Shown one piece after another: positions 35,194 to 45,643 of a stretch of DNA of 64,000 bases. Source of the DNA: Mycogone perniciosa (lineage: Eukaryota > Ascomycota > Sordariomycetes > Hypocreales > Hypocreaceae); NCBI GenBank assembly GCA_025331125.1, contig JAOALB010000020.1, positions 1-64,000 of the forward strand, in the 5' to 3' direction. Position 1 is the first letter of the stretch. Every line of letters starts with the position of its first letter. A program made the translations under genes and the position numbers. The notes beneath the pieces are model-generated. The model had not been told where the DNA came from. It searched no databases and was given only the letters and a program-made list of their open reading frames with translations.

Positions 35194-36972
35194 ATGCCTT
35201 CGCGGCAGACCTCGAAGCACCCTTCATCCACCAGGCCCAAACGCAACGACCAAGGTTCTATTCCCTCAGGGGACCAGAATGAGATTGAAGCCGGAATGAC
35301 GCCCCCTTCCGGTTCCACACCTAGGAGCGAGGTCCCAAACACCCGCAAGAGGAAGAGACAAAAGGACCATAATAAAGCCGCGGCCACCAAGGCAAGTGCC
35401 GAGAAGAACAAGAAGAAGCCCAGGGTCAAAGACAAAATCTTCCTCTATGACGCCAGCGCTGTTGAAAAACCCACGTTGGCGGACTTCAGCAATGGTTATG
35501 GTTCACTTCTCCCTGGGAATTACCGTGCCCTATGGGGCAATCTGGTACAGCCAAGTGCAGATAACCAGATGGAAAATGAAACACTTGAGCCGCAGGAGAT
35601 TCTTACCGCTCCGCCCCCAAGTGTTCCTGCCCACGATGATGACGAACCACAGTTGAGCCCAGTAGAGGATGATACCAACGGGAAGACCAAGAAGAAGAAG
35701 ATCCCAAACCCAAGGATTGCACGGAGAGCCAACTCCCAGAGGACGCACCACAAGTCGGCTGAGTTCATCCGATTGGGAGATGAGTCCGATCATGAGCCCA
35801 TGGACCAGCCAGAGCAAGTGCCGGAAACACAGGAGGCCTTCAAGCGAGAGCCTCCCACTTTCATGAACATCCCCGTGGAGATTAGAGACAGGATTTACCG
35901 CCAACTACTCCATGTTAACAAACCCATTAGCGTTCACGGCAGCTGGAGACTGGTTTACAAACGCAACAAGCTCGACCTGCCAACCGGCATCCTTAGGGCG
36001 TGCAAACAAGTCCACGCCGAGGCTTCTCGTATTCTTTATGGCGAGAATACATTCCTCTACCGCCTTCGTGATCCAACCGTCAGTGTGAGGGATATTGAAC
36101 GACTGGCACAGGATGACACAGAAGCCACAGAAGATGACGAAGGTGACAGCGACTCAGAGTGGGAAGGCGAAAAAAGAGCCATGTCTACGACTAGACGCTC
36201 CTCTAGACGCACCTCCGGCCGGGTCAGCAAGTCTGAGTGGGACATCAACATTGACAAGTACTCGCATCTGTTTAGGAGCATTGTCGTCGAGGCCGAGCAA
36301 AACCGCTACTCCGAGGAGACACAGGAGAGCATGGCCAAGGCGATCTACGTGTTCGCAGAAGGACAGCCTCTTGCAGCCACCGGTTCAAAGACCCGTAGCA
36401 AGCGAGGCAAACACCAACAGCAGCAGCAACCGCCGCTACAGAAGAGGAAGAAGACGCAAAAGTTCAACATTCGCACCCTGGGCATTCGCGTGACGCCCCT
36501 GTGGAATCCAACCGGTGGTGATGACGGCAAAGGGGCATTCACCTTTATTGACTTCTTCAAGCCCGACTCTCCCGTTCTAACCGCCGTGAAAGCCGTGGAG
36601 AGCCAATTCCTGCGCGTGGACCTGCTGACGCACTACATGGGAAGATCATCGTCTCTAGCACCCGCACCCGCCGAGAGCGGCGCATGTCGCCTTACCATGG
36701 ACAGACGCTACCTGAACATTTACAACGAGCAGGCCAGGGAGCAGGGCAAGGGGTTCTCTGATTGGTGGGCGAAGGACGAGGTGATGCAGACCCGTCGACA
36801 GCAGTTAGCTCAGCAGTGCATGAAGGCGATGGATATGCTGGCAGTGCATGTTGAGCGGGAGTGCGCGGATAGGGATTTCCATGAGCGGACTACGGAGGAT
36901 TGGGTTGAGGGCGGGGGCGTTAGGGAGCGGTTGTTGTGGGAATACCTTGAAGACGATGAGGATGGCTTTTGA
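35194..36972 (+). CDS. F-box/2EXR-like fungal protein of unknown function
   Basis: Single exon, 592 residues. The first 225 residues are charged and low complexity with basic clusters (TRKRKRQKDHNK, KNKKKPRVKDK, GKTKKKKIPNPR) that could be nuclear signals. A conserved core (about 220-295) begins FMNIPVEIRDRIYRQLL and continues with TGILRACKQVHAEASRILYGENTFLY. This is the pattern of fungal F-box-like and 2EXR proteins, where the first helix pair resembles an F-box and the ILYGENTF motif follows. An acidic stretch, a Ser/Arg segment and a Gln/Lys-rich loop split the rest, which has predicted globular parts (about 345-390, 415-470, 500-592). If the F-box works, it would be a substrate adaptor of an SCF ubiquitin ligase; that is inference. 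Confidence 0.7.
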   Translation: MPSRQTSKHPSSTRPKRNDQGSIPSGDQNEIEAGMTPPSGSTPRSEVPNTRKRKRQKDHNKAAATKASAEKNKKKPRVKDKIFLYDASAVEKPTLADFSNGYGSLLPGNYRALWGNLVQPSADNQMENETLEPQEILTAPPPSVPAHDDDEPQLSPVEDDTNGKTKKKKIPNPRIARRANSQRTHHKSAEFIRLGDESDHEPMDQPEQVPETQEAFKREPPTFMNIPVEIRDRIYRQLLHVNKPISVHGSWRLVYKRNKLDLPTGILRACKQVHAEASRILYGENTFLYRLRDPTVSVRDIERLAQDDTEATEDDEGDSDSEWEGEKRAMSTTRRSSRRTSGRVSKSEWDINIDKYSHLFRSIVVEAEQNRYSEETQESMAKAIYVFAEGQPLAATGSKTRSKRGKHQQQQQPPLQKRKKTQKFNIRTLGIRVTPLWNPTGGDDGKGAFTFIDFFKPDSPVLTAVKAVESQFLRVDLLTHYMGRSSSLAPAPAESGACRLTMDRRYLNIYNEQAREQGKGFSDWWAKDEVMQTRRQQLAQQCMKAMDMLAVHVERECADRDFHERTTEDWVEGGGVRERLLWEYLEDDEDGF

Positions 36973-37317
36973 AGAGAGTCATTACATCATGGAAAAAAGT
37001 CATTTGGGGAGGAGTTTGCTCGGATGCTTGGGCGGATTGGACATTTGATATTGGGCGCACCTGTTTTCTCAAACCACTGGAGTTTCTCGTGTTGAAATAG
37101 AAAAAATGGAGCAGCAAGGGAGAAACCAAGGAGTTAAGCACATCGGAGAAAATATTAATACTTTGCTACGTCTTCTGGGAGCCATAAGGGATTACAACCA
37201 AACAAATTTCTGTCATGACTCTATTTCAGGGGTATCCCGATCTTTTCCTGCTACGTTTTTCATTGAAGCGTCCTTTCATTTTGTCCACATCTCCTTCACC
37301 TTGTGTGATTACTTCTC
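36973..37317. other. Spacer between convergent genes
   Basis: The 3' ends of the F-box-like gene and POL31 face each other here. No gene seen. Confidence 0.55.
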
Positions 37318-39038
37318 TCACCTTCCTGCAATCTTGACTCTTGTTACTTCCAGCGTCTCCGTATCCATCAGCACAAACTCCTTCGTCTTGGAAAACGAAG
37401 GTACCGTAATGAGCCGGACAGACTGGCCATCTGGTCCGTGAATAAACTTGGTCGAGAACTCGGGCTGACATCCGACAAAGTATACGTGCGGACAGCTCTT
37501 GATAACAAATGGATCATCCTCCTGGAAAGGATAGCTCCCTAGACATCTCGGTTAGTGCTGCTACAAGTCTCGGTTTGTAAGAGACGAGGGGGTTGAACAT
37601 ACATAGCGTATCGGGAGCAGTCGGAGCGCAGCACCTCCACCTGCACATGGCCTCCATCATCCCCAATCTATCATCGTTGTCGACGTACTTGAACACGTCA
37701 TCCACATTCTGGCCGCCAGTGCCTAGCATCCTCCAGCCTTCAACCTCTGCCTCCCACGGATTCGTCACGGCATCAAACCAGCCTGGTTGTGACGTCGATG
37801 CAGAAGGGTCTGACGCATACGCTCTTGATAAGGGGAACATGGCCGTGTGGATGGGCTGTTGGGGATAGCTCGCGTTGGCAGGGTCTTGAGCACCAGGTAA
37901 TAACGTCACAGGTATTGAAGGCAGGAGTTCCGAGAGGAATTCGTCAAAGAGCTGAGATGGAACAGGGTTGTATGAGCTCGCGTCGTAGCCGTATTTCTTG
38001 TGCGTCTTTTTCTCGTCGTCATCGACCTTGAGGTCGGTCGCAGATATCGAATTACCTGCAATGATGAGCCTGCTGATTTGCGAAACGTCGTTTTGCGCCC
38101 CTGGACCAAGAGCTTCCCCAAGCAAGTACTCCAATAGGAGATTCAGCTCTAGGTCATAGGAGGCATCGGAGCCCGAGAATGACAACCCCGAAACGATGGC
38201 GATTTTCTTGCCACTGCTGGCGGTGGCGTTGTCTGCCATCTCCGTGTCCTCATCCTTGACCTCTTTCTTGGCCTTGCCGTTCGGTTTTGAGAGAGCCCAG
38301 CGCTCGGGCTGAGGCGGTAGGTCTGCGACCTTGAGATCAATGACCTCGAACTCCCCGTTGGCATTTTCCGTGCCCATGACAGCGATGATGCAGCCGGTGA
38401 CAAGCGGGACAGTCTTGAGAAGAGCACCGACTAGTCGAACACGGCCTGAGTCGTCCTCGAGTGTGATCTGATCGGAACCGTCGTCGGAGTAATACCTTTG
38501 CGTCGAAATAGGTGCAGACAGCCAGCGCTAAATTGGATCAACGTCAGTACACGACCACAACCACTCTAGTTTACGAGACAAAACAAGTGTCGGTGGTTAC
38601 ACTCACATCCTTGGACACATCCTCAAGAATATTCGGCTTGAGTCGCATGTCCATATACACCGTCCCCGCAACCCAGCACAGTTCGCCCTGGCGCACATCC
38701 AGCACGCGATCAACCCTCTTCGCCTCTTCATCCCCAATCATAGTGCCCTCCCACGCCGTGGCCGCCACCTCCTCGACCGCTGGCTTGATCTTGGTGAGAC
38801 GAAGAAAGTACATGTCGCCATACTGCTGCTTGTAGGAACGCTGCTTCTCGAGGGCAAAGGTCTGCAGGGGCTTGTAGGATGATTCGGCACGGGTGAGGAT
38901 CGTATGCGGCGTGTCTCTAATACGTCCGGGTCAGAATTGCGAGGGCAATTGAAGCTTGTCTGCCATTGGGTAGACTAGACGGTGATGAGCATACGCGGGC
39001 TTCTGGAGAATGCTTTCAACATCTTCGAGTTTGACCAT
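37318..39038 (-). CDS. POL31: DNA polymerase delta small subunit (POL31/POLD2)
   Basis: Four exons: 38995-39038, 38607-38916, 37603-38527 and 37318-37538, giving 499 residues, close to the yeast 487. Introns are 78, 79 and 64 bp. The N-terminal part (QQYGDMYFLRLTKIKPAVEEVA, GELCWVAGTVYMDM) is the OB-fold; the C-terminal two thirds is the inactive calcineurin-like phosphoesterase domain with IAIVSGLSFSGSDASYDLEL, LIIAGNSIS, LLPGAQDPANASYPQQPIH and CAPTAPDTLWSYPF motifs. It bridges the catalytic subunit and the other small subunit in lagging-strand synthesis. The ATG at 39038 is the first in frame; a 26-codon ATG-less open stretch with an alanine run precedes it after a stop. The stop codon overlaps a GTGAGA donor-like site, so a different C-terminus is possible. 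Divergent from CAF16. Confidence 0.92.
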
Positions 39039-39599
39039 GTTGACGGGCGCAGCAGCAGCAGCAGCAGCAGAGGCTGGCTCAGTACTTGTCGCTTTAGTTG
39101 TTGTAAAGCACGACAATTGTGTTTAAGGGAAGGGGAAGGGGAAAGGGAAAGGAGAAAGGCGAATTGGCATGGAGCTGGCAGAGTTGCTCCATGAGCTTGA
39201 CGCGTTAGTTATCTAGATCGATGTGACTCTTTGGCGTTAAGTGACCCGTCCAAACCGGGCTTAGTGCACTGAGGCCCTTTTTGCCCCGCCATCCCGAGGC
39301 TGCTCCCCAATCCCCGCTATTATGTACGAGTACAGAGAAGAAGAGCCTTGGAACTTATGTACAAACATGGCATCGGAGCCCTAAAGAAGAAACAGAATCG
39401 GATTTAATAGACAGGGGATGTTTATGAGCTAGGCTTCTGCCTAACAGAGGATCGGCCGTCTCCGTCTCCCAATTCCTTCCTTTGCCACTTCATTGTTCCA
39501 TCGCACACATTCATTATCCTCTGGTTCTCCTGCTTAATCCCACCTCAGCTCGGTTGGTTGCTTGCTCGTCTTCCTCTCCCCAGTAGATCCAACATCACC
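39039..39599. promoter_or_regulatory. Bidirectional promoter region of POL31 and CAF16
   Basis: 561 bases separate the two divergent starts. A GCA triplet run (about 39048-39070) abuts the POL31 start. A G/A-rich block with AAGGGGA units (39120-39160) is in its leader; CT-rich DNA (39450-39590) precedes CAF16. No gene seen in between. Confidence 0.5.
39048..39070. repeat. GCA trinucleotide repeat
   Basis: About seven GCA units directly upstream of the POL31 start. Read on the POL31 strand they would encode alanines, but no ATG precedes them before a stop, so they are probably leader. Confidence 0.85.
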
Positions 39600-40466
39600 A
39601 TGACGGCCCCTCTGCCCATCCCTCCTCGTATTCTGGTCCAGAACCTTTCATACACGTTCCCAGACTTCTCGACAGGTGTGCGTAACATCTCTCTCGATCT
39701 GCCTCCGCGCTCACGCACCCTTCTCATCGGTGCCAATGGCGCCGGCAAAACAACTCTCCTCCGTCTCCTCGCTGGCAAGCGTCTAGCCCCTGGCGACGCT
39801 ATTTCCATCTGCGGCGTCGACCCGTTCAAGGAGGGCCTCGAGGGTGTCACCTATCTGGGCCTTGAGTGGGTGCTGAATCCCATTGTACGCAACGATATTG
39901 GCGTCTTGGAGCTTCTTCGGTCTGTCGGTGGTGATGCCTACCCCGACCGCCGCGATGAGCTGGTCACCATGCTTGATATTGACACCAATTGGCGCATGCA
40001 TGCCGTGTCAGATGGTGAACGTCGCAGAGTCCAGCTGGCCATGGGCCTCCTTCGCCCCTGGACCGTGCTCTTCCTTGACGAAATCACCGTCGACCTCGAC
40101 GTCTTGAGCCGATACGAGTTCCTCACCTGGCTGAAGCGCGAGACTGAGACCCGAGAGTGCACCATCGTCTACGCCACCCACATCCTGGACAACTTGGCTG
40201 GCTGGCCCACCCACCTCGTCCATATGCATGTGGGTACCGTCAAGGAATGGGATACTGCCGACAAGATGCTCCAGACCATCGATACCACTGTTGGACCCAC
40301 TGGTAACAGCCGTCTCGGCGAGCTGGTGATGAGCTGGCTGAGAGAAGATCTCAGGGAGAGAGGCCCAAGAAGCCAGGCCAACATAGGTCCCGAAGGCAAG
40401 ACCTATGGCTTTGGTGGCATCAAAATTGGGGGCTATGGAGACGAGTCCAAGCAACGGGAGAACTGA
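39600..40466 (+). CDS. CAF16: CAF16, CCR4-NOT-associated ABC ATPase
   Basis: Single exon, 288 residues, starting at ATG in a CACCATGA context. It is a soluble ABC ATPase with one nucleotide-binding domain and no membrane segment: Walker A GANGAGKTT at 44-52, a signature motif written VSDGE (136-140) in place of LSGGQ, Walker B VLFLDE (156-161) with catalytic Glu161, and H-loop His194 in YATHILD. The length (yeast 289) and the C-terminal GRLG/GPEG...YGFGG segment fit Caf16, a non-transporter ABC protein linked to the CCR4-NOT and Mediator complexes. The role of its ATPase is unclear in any organism. Shares its upstream region with POL31. Confidence 0.92.
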   Translation: MTAPLPIPPRILVQNLSYTFPDFSTGVRNISLDLPPRSRTLLIGANGAGKTTLLRLLAGKRLAPGDAISICGVDPFKEGLEGVTYLGLEWVLNPIVRNDIGVLELLRSVGGDAYPDRRDELVTMLDIDTNWRMHAVSDGERRRVQLAMGLLRPWTVLFLDEITVDLDVLSRYEFLTWLKRETETRECTIVYATHILDNLAGWPTHLVHMHVGTVKEWDTADKMLQTIDTTVGPTGNSRLGELVMSWLREDLRERGPRSQANIGPEGKTYGFGGIKIGGYGDESKQREN

Positions 40467-40893
40467 GCAGGGGTAACGTAGGGGGGTGGCATTTCTTTCA
40501 ACTGCCAGATTCATTTCCTTTATCTTGTGTTTTTTTCCCGGCAGATGGACATGGAAACCAGGGCATCGGGCACTCAACTGCATATTCGGCGCTTTTCATC
40601 TTGCCACAGTTGGTTGGTTGGGGGCACAGCATTTAACACTGCATGGCGTTGGTATTTCGGCGAGGGGAGCAGGTCTCAACTCTGCCTTCATAGCCGGATT
40701 GCGTATCTTCAACACACATGAGCGAGGACTGTGGGCTCATCATCAATGGTCTTGTTTTGGCATTTATTTCATCAATGATACCCTGTATTTCAACCGATAG
40801 GGATTTAAGCAGCTGGTCCGCTTCAACTGGACCTGACATATGTAGTCATCATATACAGTTAGGCAATTGCAACAGAGAGAGTTCCCTGTATCT
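40467..40893. other. Spacer between convergent CAF16 and CENP-I
   Basis: About 430 bases of 3' sequence from two genes that face each other. No gene seen. Confidence 0.55.
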
Positions 40894-43383
40894 TTATTGA
40901 GATGGTCTGGATTTCGCAGCCGGCTTGGCGTCCATCGAGTTCTTCAATACTGTCATTGTGTTCTTCAGAAGCTCAGCGATGCCTCCAAGTCCCTTGGCAA
41001 CGAGTGTCTTGAGAATGTCAATTCGATACTCCTGCCAGGTAAGGCGGATCCCCCCTGAAACGGCCATCTTTGACAGGCTATTTTGCGTTACGGGGCCCGC
41101 ATGCCGCGTCCGGATCGAGTCATCCTGTTCCATGGCCATATCCTCGAGCTCACGCACTCGCTGAATGCTCTGAAAGCAGAGCACTGGGGAGTGTGATAGA
41201 GAGAATAAAGAGGCGAGAGAAAATGATTTGTCTACGGATGTGACGTAGGACGTGAGAATAGAGAATGTGGTGCGCGGCATCATACAGCCATGTGCATTGG
41301 TGTCGGTGTCGCTGAAGGCTCGCGCTCGCCAGAAGCAGTTACATATATCCATGAGATAGCCGTTGTAAAGGTTGACGTAGGCTCGGTCGTATGAGAGGGA
41401 ATCAATTCTGGCACTGCCGTCGTGCCTGGCCTTGGTGGACATGGCGGTCTCAAACCCTTTCTTGTAACAAGCCAAGATGTAACACAACCGAGATACCGTC
41501 GCTAGAGAGTTATCGAATAAGAAGGTGTAAATGATCGCGGACGGTGGTAACTCAATCCGAATGTAGTGCTTTAGCGATTCATGGTTGACGAGGTGAAGGC
41601 CCTGCTCATAGAAGCTGAGGATGGCAGAATCCGTGGATAGGGCAGGTGAAGTTTGGAGTAGGGTCAAGGCTAGCTGGCCCGTGTGACGTATCAATACCGT
41701 GACACTCGCACTTGCGTGGGCGGGAACTGGGCTGCTCGACTGCAGTATAGCCGTCCAGTGATGAAGAAGGTTGGTGTATAAGGTTAGAATGGCAACGTGA
41801 GAGCCGTGAGTGTTGTCTAACACCGCCGCCTCCAACGGTTGGAAGACGTGCTGGTATAGTTCTGTAGGTAGAGGTTAGCCATAGTATATGAAATGGTGGT
41901 GTAGAGGGAAACGCTTGCCTGAGAAATCTAAAAAGGGGGTATAGGACAATATTTCAAACACATAGTCGCGGCGACCAGAACCACTCCATAGCTGAAAGAA
42001 TCGAGCAAAGAAATTGAGGAGAACAGGGGGTACCGACTATGTCACGTTAGCTCTGGTTATCCTGGAATACGAGGTAAGGGATGATCCAAGTTGCAGACGT
42101 ACTTTGATTTGCACGACGAATTCCCTGACCACATCCAGGACTTCCCATAGAGTTGATTCATCGACATTCCCATCGATGACATCCTGCAACACTGAATTGA
42201 GCCAGTTCGCAACCCGCTGTGATGCCTCCGCGCTTGGGCGGAGAAGTAAGAGTTTCTGAAGCAAAGGATCAGCAAGAACCGCGACAAGCTGATTCGGCAG
42301 CTCTATCTTGTCCATGTGTTGGACAAAGCCATTAACACTCTCAATCTCCTCCAAAGTGACCGAATTCTAAATCATCGTTAGCTTGTTAATTTGGTATATG
42401 AGAGATTCCCGCGTTACCTCCGTTGCGTGTGATGTATGGACTATTGGAACAACTTGGTTTCTTCGAGCCCGGTTTACCGGACGATTGACTCGGAAGCCAT
42501 CGCGAGGCCGAGATGAGTTCTGCTCAGTTTGCTGGACGTGGGCATCTTGAATTTCCTGCAGCCTTTCTCGCCATAATGTGTCCGGGTGCTAGACGAGTTA
42601 GCCTAAGCTGTCGCCCCATCCTGCGATGCGGTCTCACCTTGAACGCAGATGCTTTGCCCCGAACTGCTTCACCGACGATGATCTCAGGATAATAGTCCTT
42701 GAAGACTCTGAGAAGCCCAACCAAGCAGGGGTCATTGCCGGTCTGTCTGGACAATCCCAAGCTGAAAACCACGTTAGCTCGAGAATCAAGCACTAGGGGT
42801 CCTAGTCACCAAACAAGCAACTCACAGAGCTTGAATTCTGAAAGGCCTGACATGCTTTCTCCGTGTGATCAAAGCAAGTAAATGGCAGAGATTGGGCCTA
42901 ATGGCAGCCGTATCAAGTAAATTAAACAGCACGGCATAGGCTTGAGAAAGCACTGCCTGGGTCTCAAGAACATGGTAGGTCATGATCAGCCATTTCAGAA
43001 GGGCGGCCTGAAGATTCAGCGAGGGCTTGAGCCTTCCATGGCCAAGAGCCCCAATGACACGGAGAGCCACATTGTGAGATACCCTGGTGGCAGGATAGAG
43101 GTTCCGAACAATGGCAGCTAGGCTGGCCTGATCAAGGCAGCTTGGCGTGGTGACAAGGTCAATGAGCTCGTGGAGAGCATCAGGCAGGAGTCCTCTGTCG
43201 TAAGCCAGCGACGTCAGGCTTGCAACTGTGGGCTTGATGTTTGTCGCACGAGACTTGGCTGGCATCTTGGAAGCTATATATGCAAGTCTCAGCATCTGCG
43301 ATTGGGTGTACACGGGACAATGGCTTACCAGCAACCACATCCTGGACGAGCGTGTCAACCTCGTCGTCGGCCGCGGAGGCCAT
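40894..43383 (-). CDS. mis6: CENP-I / Mis6 inner kinetochore protein
   Basis: Seven exons: 43329-43383, 42826-43273, 42638-42761, 42418-42588, 42103-42366, 41919-42036 and 40894-41861, giving 715 residues. Introns are 49-66 bp with CTAAC-type branch sites. Intron 6 (41862-41918) begins with GC, not GT; the phase and protein are kept only with this GC-AG splice. The protein is all helical. PALHELIDLVTTP-like N-terminal HEAT repeats, YYPEIIVG (residues about 175-185) and the LLNFFARFFQLWSG...SYTPFLDF segment match the Mis6/CENP-I/Ctf3 family, with a usual length of 650-750. CENP-I helps load CENP-A and links it to the outer kinetochore. The C-terminus ends in a basic KPAAKSRPSQ tail. Confidence 0.88.
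41862..41918 (-). other. GC-AG intron in the CENP-I gene
   Basis: A 57-bp intron starting GCAAGC and ending CTACAG with a CTAAC branch site. No GT is available nearby that would restore phase between DFS and ELYQHV. Confidence 0.75.
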
Positions 43384-45643
43384 TTTTACGGCCGAAGGAT
43401 GCGAATTTTCCACGGGAACGTTGGTCGGTCAATCTGTCCTTTTCATCCTACCGTGTAAGCTGTGTAACACTCGCGGACTCGTTGAGATGGCGCGTGACAC
43501 CACGCCGATTGGTGGAGCGCGTTGGACGATGCAGCACGGAAGCTCAACCGCCTCTGCCCCGGAGCCGGGTGGCCAGACTCTCCGATTCGTCAAGGGTGCT
43601 ACCCACTGGAGATGGGGGCGAGGCCACTTTATTGGCCTTGCGGTGCTGCACTGGCAAGCAAACGGAGAGTGTCAGCCCACCTTGTCTGTGTAGGGTTGAA
43701 GTTGAGATCTTGGGTAGATGGGCAGATGGCCTGTTCTGCGTTGTAGTATTTACATTTACAGTGCGCCTTAATTGCTCCTCAAGTGTAGATGTAGAGCGGA
43801 CAGACCCTATGCCATGTTGAAATGCTAAAACCGAATCACGATATGTGCGGGCCGTACCGTTTCGTTTAGCCTCCATTTTTTATCCTGTACTCATCTCTAA
43901 ATTCTGGCCAAACTCCTTTATTGGACCAGCAAGTTCTGCCTCGAGGTTGCAGTCAAGTCAATGTGGTGCGAGGATGCGTTATTGACACTGTGAGGCTCGG
44001 CCAGTGTGGACTACGGTGTATCTACGGAGTACTACTTCGTAGGTACATCTGTCTTATTACCTGTCTATCATTTTTAGCATGAACAGATGCGACCTGCTAA
44101 CCAGGGTTGTACAAGCTCCTGACAGGCGTTCATTTACCTGTGTGACCTCAACTCCCAAAACAATCATCACCAACTACGGAGTAGTAGTATTCGCTCTCCT
44201 TCATCACGTCTTCTCCTGATCCCTACGCTGCTGACACCTGATGCGGAATGGCCTCCGGTGTTCGCCTAACGAAACGCCACAGAGCCCTCCCGTTTCGTGG
44301 CGTTTTTCTTCCCACAGCCTCGAGTCTGCGGACCCCAATGCGACTCAGGGACGAAGTACTCCGTACTTGTATGTTCTACCCACGTCTCATACATACCTGC
44401 ATATGACATATGACGAATATGCCTGTCTGCCTGCCTCTCCTCATACCGAACCGCTCTCTTCTGTCATTCTATCACATACGAAGTACTCCGTAAATCTAAG
44501 ATAATATGCACTCGAATACGAAGCATGGCTGACAATGTAAGAATCGCCACAGTTGCGCTACCAGTACCAACCCAGTACAACAGATGACCATTTGCGTGGA
44601 TTCAATTTGCGTTCGCATGAGATGAGAGCCTCGAACGCGGTATTTATTGCTCGCGCAGAACGAGCATACGGGTATTATGCAATACACTCATAGGTCAACA
44701 TTCGACCGGTCAAGATGTGGTCGGCGTCTTCCCACCACAAGCCGCTTGGGATAAGCCACACGGAGAAGGGAGAAGAAGACTGGGGTTGCATCGCCCATTG
44801 CAGCAATTTTGCAACGCCTTTGACTCCGCAGGTCTCCGCTACGGCTAAAACCCCGGACCATGCCGGACAATGGCTGACTTGCTGCCTCTGGGAGCCGCCT
44901 CACACCTTGATGCTCTCACTCTGGGGGGCCCTGTTGGCCGGTGTTGATTGGTCATGTCGTAGCTACACCTCTATCAAACCTGTGGTTTGGCGTCTTGTGC
45001 AACCTTCATCAGCCTGCCACAAATCACCAGGGCTTGTAGGCCCCTCTTCCTTCAGTCTTCAGCAACCGGCCGGTCAGTCTGGGAGTTGACGGGGAGATCA
45101 ACCGTCACACACACATAGTCCTCATCGCCCCCAACCCTAACCCCCACACTCGAGTCGATCCGTGCATTTCCCTAACCCCAATGCCTGTGTGATGTGTGAA
45201 GCTCTCATGCAGCGCATCAAATCCTGCATACCCCTTGTCCTTTCCGGGAGCCTAATACAAGATATAGAGTGGGTTTGTTTACCCAACGCTATAGGATAAG
45301 CAGCAACTTGGCATGAACAGACTCGATGGGTCACCCCTTGTTATGGAGCAGTAAAATACCATCTATGCCGACCATCCATCTGGTCATCTGTGGGCTGGAC
45401 CAACCATTCAACTTTGGTACTTGTGCGTTCTAAGCCGTGGCATTTGTTTAACAAAGTCCACTGAGGCTTCTGCAACTTGAAAGATTGCCATCCCAGGTCA
45501 TGGACTTGGGATCCTCAACAATCTAAGTCACACAGGTCCCAAGACGAAGAACAGTGGCGACCACGCCTCGTGGTATACAGAAATAGCTGCTGAAAGACAT
45601 ATAGGAGCCCCGCACATCACCTCAAATAACCCCGCGGCCAAAT
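43384..45643. other. 2.3-kb noncoding region between CENP-I and the GNAT gene
   Basis: Divergent promoters with no gene in between. Several open frames up to about 120 codons on either strand resemble nothing. It holds TACGGAGTAC and GAAGTACTCCGTA words (44025-44045, 44165-44180, 44350, 44480), two CCCTAACCC-like fragments (45130-45145 and 45168-45180), and no trace of a GH3 barrel that the next gene would be expected to have. Confidence 0.55.
45130..45180. repeat. Telomere-like CCCTAA fragments
   Basis: CAACCCTAACCCCC at 45132-45145 and TCCCTAACCCC at 45169-45179 resemble short interstitial pieces of the TTAGGG repeat. They are too short to be sure. Confidence 0.35.

Noticed and set aside
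43170..43820. A 216-codon open frame on the plus strand
   Set aside because: It runs opposite the first exons of CENP-I and into its promoter, with no family similarity.
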